A DNA stretch of 64,000 nt from Pseudomonadota bacterium. GTDB taxonomy: Bacteria; Pseudomonadota; Alphaproteobacteria; Rhizobiales; Devosiaceae. A program made the position numbers and the translations under genes. Shown in pieces: positions 61,068 to 64,000 of this stretch. The notes beneath the pieces are model-generated. The model did not search any database and was not told the DNA's origin. It saw only the letters and a list, made by a program, of their open reading frames with translations. The stretch spans positions 248,001 to 312,000 of the forward strand of contig JAEWGT010000005.1 of the NCBI GenBank assembly GCA_023388175.1, given 5' to 3'. Position 1 is the first letter of the stretch; each line of letters opens with the position of its first letter.

Positions 61068-61101
61068 CTATACCACTCATCAATCTTGTATGGTAGATAC
61101 C
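61068..61101. promoter_or_regulatory. Candidate GntR/FCD operator
   Basis: A GTAT-GGTAG-ATAC inverted repeat (61088-61100), with a related CTATACCA at 61068-61075 that pairs with the TGGTAG core. It lies midway between the divergent regulator and dehydrogenase genes. Confidence 0.35.
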
Positions 61102-61158
61102 GGATCAACACCCCGTTCGGGGCAAAGCCACATCTATATCGAGACCGGAGATGATCGA

Positions 61159-62439
61159 ATGACCAAGACCTACGCGCTCGTGGGAACTGGCGGACGCGCA
61201 CGCATGTTCTATGAGGCGATCCTGGGCCCGCATCGCAACCAGTCCCGTCTCGTCGCGCTGTGCGACACCAATCAGGTGCGCATGGACTTCACCAACAAGG
61301 TCATCGTCGAGGAACTGTCCGGCGCGGCAGTCCCCACCTATAAGGCCGCCGATTTCGCCCTCATGCTGGCCGAGCAGAAGCCGGACACGATTATCGTCAC
61401 CTCCATCGACCGCACCCATCACCACTATATCATCGCCGCGCTGGAAGCCGGCTGCGACGTCATCACCGAAAAGCCGATGACCACAGATCCGGAAAAGTGC
61501 CAGGCCATTCTCGACGCCGTCGAGCGCACCGGCAAACAGGTCCGCGTCACCTTCAACTATCGCTATGCGCCGCACAATTCGGCCCTGCGCGAGCTCATCG
61601 CAGAGGGCGCCATCGGCAAGGTAACCTCCGTCCATTTCGAATGGCTGCTCGATACCCGCCACGGTGCCGATTATTTCCGCCGCTGGCACCGCGACAAGCG
61701 CAATTCCGGTGGCCTCATGGTCCACAAGTCCACCCACCATTTCGATCTGGTCAATTTCTGGCTTGGCACCCAGCCCGACACGGTCTTTGCCATGGGCGAC
61801 CTCAAATTCTATGGCCGCGCCAATGCAGAAGAGCGTGGCGTCTTCACCCCCTATACCCGCACCACCGGCGTCGAGGCGGCCAAGGATGATCCCTTCGCCA
61901 TCGACCTGACCGAAACCCCGGTCCAGAAGGGTCTCTACTGGGACGCTGAAAAGGAAGACGGCTACCAGCGCGACCAGAACGTCTTCGGAGACGGCATTTC
62001 CATCGAGGACACGATGAATGTCATGGTGCGCTACGCCAACAAGGCGGTGATGACCTATTCGCTCTACGCCTATGCACCATGGGAAGGCTTCAACGTCGCC
62101 ATCAACGGCACCGGCGGCCGCCTCGAACTCACGGTCCACGAAAATTCCTACATCAATGCCGGTGCGGGTTCGGAAACCGAGGGCTCTGCCAAGGGCGTCA
62201 AGCTCTATCACTTCCCCCTGCATGGTGAGCCGCGCGTCGTTCCCATCGCCCATGCCGAAGGCGGCCATGGTGGCGGCGACAAGATCATGCTGGAGGAAAT
62301 CTTCGGCAATGCCACGCCGCGCCCCGGCTATGGCGCCAATCACCGCGACGGCGCCCTCTCCATCCTCACCGGCATCGCTGCCAACAAGAGTTTCGAGACC
62401 GGCCTGCCGGTGGATGTGAAAGGCCTCGTGCGGCTATAG
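61159..62439 (+). CDS. Gfo/Idh/MocA family oxidoreductase
   Basis: A 426-residue NAD(P)-dependent sugar dehydrogenase. The Rossmann start TYALVGTGGRARMFYEAIL and VITEKPMTTDPEKCQAIL (catalytic Lys in EKP) are family marks, with a long C-terminal beta-sheet domain that holds DYFRRWHRDKRNSGGLMVHKSTHHFDLVNFWLG (catalytic His region). The size and the FRRWHR...STHHFD block suggest an inositol- or glycoside-type substrate, but it cannot be fixed. ATG 61159 has CGGAG 8 bases upstream. It is divergent from the FCD regulator. Confidence 0.88.
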   Translation: MTKTYALVGTGGRARMFYEAILGPHRNQSRLVALCDTNQVRMDFTNKVIVEELSGAAVPTYKAADFALMLAEQKPDTIIVTSIDRTHHHYIIAALEAGCDVITEKPMTTDPEKCQAILDAVERTGKQVRVTFNYRYAPHNSALRELIAEGAIGKVTSVHFEWLLDTRHGADYFRRWHRDKRNSGGLMVHKSTHHFDLVNFWLGTQPDTVFAMGDLKFYGRANAEERGVFTPYTRTTGVEAAKDDPFAIDLTETPVQKGLYWDAEKEDGYQRDQNVFGDGISIEDTMNVMVRYANKAVMTYSLYAYAPWEGFNVAINGTGGRLELTVHENSYINAGAGSETEGSAKGVKLYHFPLHGEPRVVPIAHAEGGHGGGDKIMLEEIFGNATPRPGYGANHRDGALSILTGIAANKSFETGLPVDVKGLVRL

Positions 62440-62484
62440 GACCCATACGTCCCGAGCGTCAGTCGAGCCTGGATCACCCAGCCA

Positions 62485-62566
62485 TCGTCACCACCGGGCT
62501 TGTCCCGGTGGTCCATGGGATGTCGTAAGATCGTCTGGATTGCCGGGACAAGCCCGGCAATGACGT
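62485..62566. repeat. Composite intergenic palindromic repeat, copy 3
   Basis: CCACCGGGCTTGTCCCGGTGG and ATTGCCGGGACAAGCCCGGCAAT-type palindromes in the same order as copy 1, bounded by TCGTCA and TGACGT. It is between the convergent dehydrogenase and GFA genes. Confidence 0.85.
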
Positions 62567-62600
62567 CTGGGAGTGGAAGAGCAGAGCGTAAGCGCCGCCC

Positions 62601-62996
62601 CTACTCCGCCCCCGGCACCGTCTCATATTGCGGCGCGCCATCGCTGATCTCGTAATAGTCGCCCTTGTCGCCAACGAAGATATGCTTGGCGATCCGCACC
62701 CCGGTCGGGCCGTCGAACGAGCCCAGATGCAACCCGATCCAGTCGGCCTTGGGCGGGTCGAAAAACATCGGCGACCCACAGGTGGCGCAAAAGCCGCGCC
62801 GCACGTTTTCCGATGAAAAATACCAGCTCAGATGCTCGGACCCGAAGATCTCCAGCGCCGACTTGTCGACGTCGATCCCCATTTCATGGGCGCCCGAGCT
62901 CTTGCGGCACTTGCTGCAATGGCACGCCGAACCCTCCGGCAGCGGCCCGTTCACGACGAACGACACCGCCCCGCAGAGGCACGAGCCCTTGTGCAT
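62601..62996 (-). CDS. GFA family (CENP-V/Gfa-like) zinc protein
   Basis: A 131-residue protein with the GFA pattern. Cys6 and Cys8 (SCLCGAVSF), CHCSKCRKSSGAHEM (Cys25, Cys27, Cys30) and GFCATCGSPMFFDP (two more Cys) bind two zincs. The original member activates formaldehyde with glutathione, but most homologues, probably including this one, have no proven reaction. It is followed on the same strand by a small exported protein 8 bases away. Confidence 0.9.
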   Translation of the reverse strand: MHKGSCLCGAVSFVVNGPLPEGSACHCSKCRKSSGAHEMGIDVDKSALEIFGSEHLSWYFSSENVRRGFCATCGSPMFFDPPKADWIGLHLGSFDGPTGVRIAKHIFVGDKGDYYEISDGAPQYETVPGAE

Positions 62997-63004
62997 TGCC
63001 CCGC

Positions 63005-63520
63005 CTACCGGCTGAACGGCACCGAGGCCGTCATGACTTCACCCGAATTGTTGAATTCGACCTCGAAATCCACCGTAATGCTGTCATTGCCGACCAGAAG
63101 GATACGCGCCCCGATCCGCACATCACCGCCGGCCCGGTCCTTCTGCTGCTCGCGCAAATCGAAGCTGATCTGCTCGCCCCGCACCTGCCCCACGGCCAGA
63201 CCCGTATAGCCGGCATTGGTGCTCATGGCTGCTTCGAAGCGGCGTTGCGCGTCAATATAGGCAATGGTGCCGCTGATCGAGAGCGTCGCGTTTACCAGCG
63301 TGCAGCGCCCGGTATAGTTGATGCGGCCGAGATTGCCCTTGGACACGCCCAGCCGGCAACGGAAGGGCTCGTGCTTGTCGGTGCCCACCAGCGCGCTGTC
63401 GCCCCGCCAGTCCCCGATATAGGATTCAAGCAGCGCGATTTCTCCCTGCGCCAGCGCCGGCGCAACTGCCGTCATCTGCAAGGCCAGAAATGCGGCAAAC
63501 GCCCGCAACCAGATCTTCAC
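63005..63520 (-). CDS. Hypothetical exported protein
   Basis: A 171-residue protein I do not recognise. The signal peptide KIWLRAFAAFLALQMTAVAPALAQ is followed by GEIALLESYIGDWRGDSALVG, a lipocalin-like opening. A beta-rich part has a Cys pair (FRCRLG, GRCTLV) that probably forms a disulfide. The GTG at 63520 follows AGGGAG by 7 bases and gives the cleanest signal peptide; an ATG at 63535 is also open. The gene lies upstream of GFA, 8 bases away, so both may be one operon. Confidence 0.7.
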   Translation of the reverse strand: MKIWLRAFAAFLALQMTAVAPALAQGEIALLESYIGDWRGDSALVGTDKHEPFRCRLGVSKGNLGRINYTGRCTLVNATLSISGTIAYIDAQRRFEAAMSTNAGYTGLAVGQVRGEQISFDLREQQKDRAGGDVRIGARILLVGNDSITVDFEVEFNNSGEVMTASVPFSR

Positions 63521-63883
63521 GTTCAACTCCCTCATGCTCTGCCCTCGCCTCATCTGTGCCAGCACAAGCCCCGCCCGACTAGTGGAAATCTATTGCCGTT
63601 GACGGCTTTGTTACGAATTGACGGCACTGTTCGATAAAAATCTTTTGTATCGTGGAATATTATCGTCACCAAAAGGACTTATGCGGCCGAACCGCAAGCA
63701 GGAAAGCCCCTTTTCAGGGGGCAGCGATACGGCAACATGACAAGGCCCGCCGATTCGATTTCGTGTGATTGTGCGTGCGCCGGCCATGCCGCCCGGTTTC
63801 GGATCAAAGGCATGCACGAGCAGGATGCTGAAGCCCATCACGCGATCTGCGACGGGCTTTAGGGGACAGGGGGAACTATAGCG
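63521..63883. other. Intergenic region before the partial ABC gene
   Basis: No convincing gene. Two direct copies of TTGACGGC (63599 and 63618) precede an A+T-rich patch, and a small hairpin GCCCC-TTTTCA-GGGGGC lies at 63706-63722. A frame open on the minus strand (63611-63841) looks random. Confidence 0.5.
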
Positions 63884-64000
63884 ATGACATCAGTCGCCAT
63901 CATCGACGTGCGCAATGTCGACTACACGCTCGAAATTGCCGGCAGGCCGCTGAACATCCTGCGCAATGTCTCCCTGCGCGTCGCTCCCGCCGAAGTGGTC
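63884..64000 (+). CDS. ABC transporter ATP-binding protein, N-terminus only
   Basis: The first 39 codons, MTSVAIIDVRNVDYTLEIAG, then RPLNILRNVSLRVAPAEVV, are the strand-1 and pre-Walker A part of an ABC ATPase. The VDYTLE...LNILRNVSL style resembles LolD/YbbA-type lipoprotein or lysophospholipase-linked ATPases. The Walker A motif lies beyond the right edge. Confidence 0.75.
   Translation, partial: MTSVAIIDVRNVDYTLEIAGRPLNILRNVSLRVAPAEVV

Noticed and set aside
63611..63841. Minus-strand frame of 76 codons near the right edge
   Set aside because: No ribosome site, random-looking composition, overlaps the probable control region of the partial ABC gene.

Overview
The window is about 62% GC and is dense, ordinary-looking chromosome of an alphaproteobacterium of the Hyphomicrobiales (Rhizobiales). 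Family-specific markers support this: TrcR (DUF1013), RcdA (DUF1465), GapR (DUF2312), DUF1192, DUF1036 next to pyruvate kinase, two DUF465/YdcH proteins, aa3-oxidase subunit IV beside a three-subunit transhydrogenase, and rpmE beside an ABC exporter. Devosiaceae is a reasonable guess, but the lineage is inferred from gene content only. I saw no rRNA, tRNA, CRISPR array, insertion sequence or prophage.

Layout. 1-3.8 kb: thiBPQ thiamine uptake operon (minus strand, cut at the left edge) behind a TPP riboswitch, with a thiamine pyrophosphokinase gene divergent. 4-7.2 kb: trcR, a quinone oxidoreductase, DUF1192, then rcdA preceded by a CtrA box and a probable small RNA. 7.2-12.9 kb: rpmE, an ABC exporter, a TauE/SafE permease, a low-GC orphan gene and an M3 peptidase. 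12.9-16.4 kb: oxidase subunit IV and pntAA-pntAB-pntB. 16.4-21.9 kb: LysE exporter, slyX, a TspO-like membrane protein, a DsbA-family protein, two hydrolases, an MFS exporter and rpsU. 21.9-24.2 kb: purEK and a divergent DUF465 pair. 24.3-30.3 kb: a CtrA-boxed sigma-54 response regulator, an outer-membrane barrel, and an L,D-transpeptidase/MepK pair for peptidoglycan 3-3 cross-links. 30.4-36.8 kb: dxs, a tiny flagellar-rod-like protein, gapR, DUF1036-pyk, an SRPBCC protein, rpmJ and a receiver-domain protein.

36.9-42.2 kb: oppABCDF peptide uptake operon. 42.5-51 kb: a fatty-acid beta-oxidation locus, fadE-fadJ-fadI plus a coupled 52-aa membrane protein on one strand and fadD plus a MerR regulator on the other. 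The shared control region carries two near-identical palindromes of the LiuR type, so this looks like a self-contained regulon. 51-54 kb: a UVR-motif protein, then an ATP-dependent DNA ligase and its partner metallo-beta-lactamase exonuclease. 54-64 kb: an esterase, ExoD, an M16C peptidase, an aldo/keto reductase, a GntR/FCD regulator divergent from a Gfo/Idh/MocA dehydrogenase, a GFA protein, a small exported protein, and the start of another ABC transporter gene.

The most interesting signals are regulatory: two perfect TTAA-N7-TTAA CtrA sites (before a predicted sRNA/rcdA and before the sigma-54 regulator), the fad palindromes, and a transcription terminator that encloses the start codon of the LysE gene. 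Two families of intergenic palindromic repeats also recur. I found no large undescribed multi-gene system.
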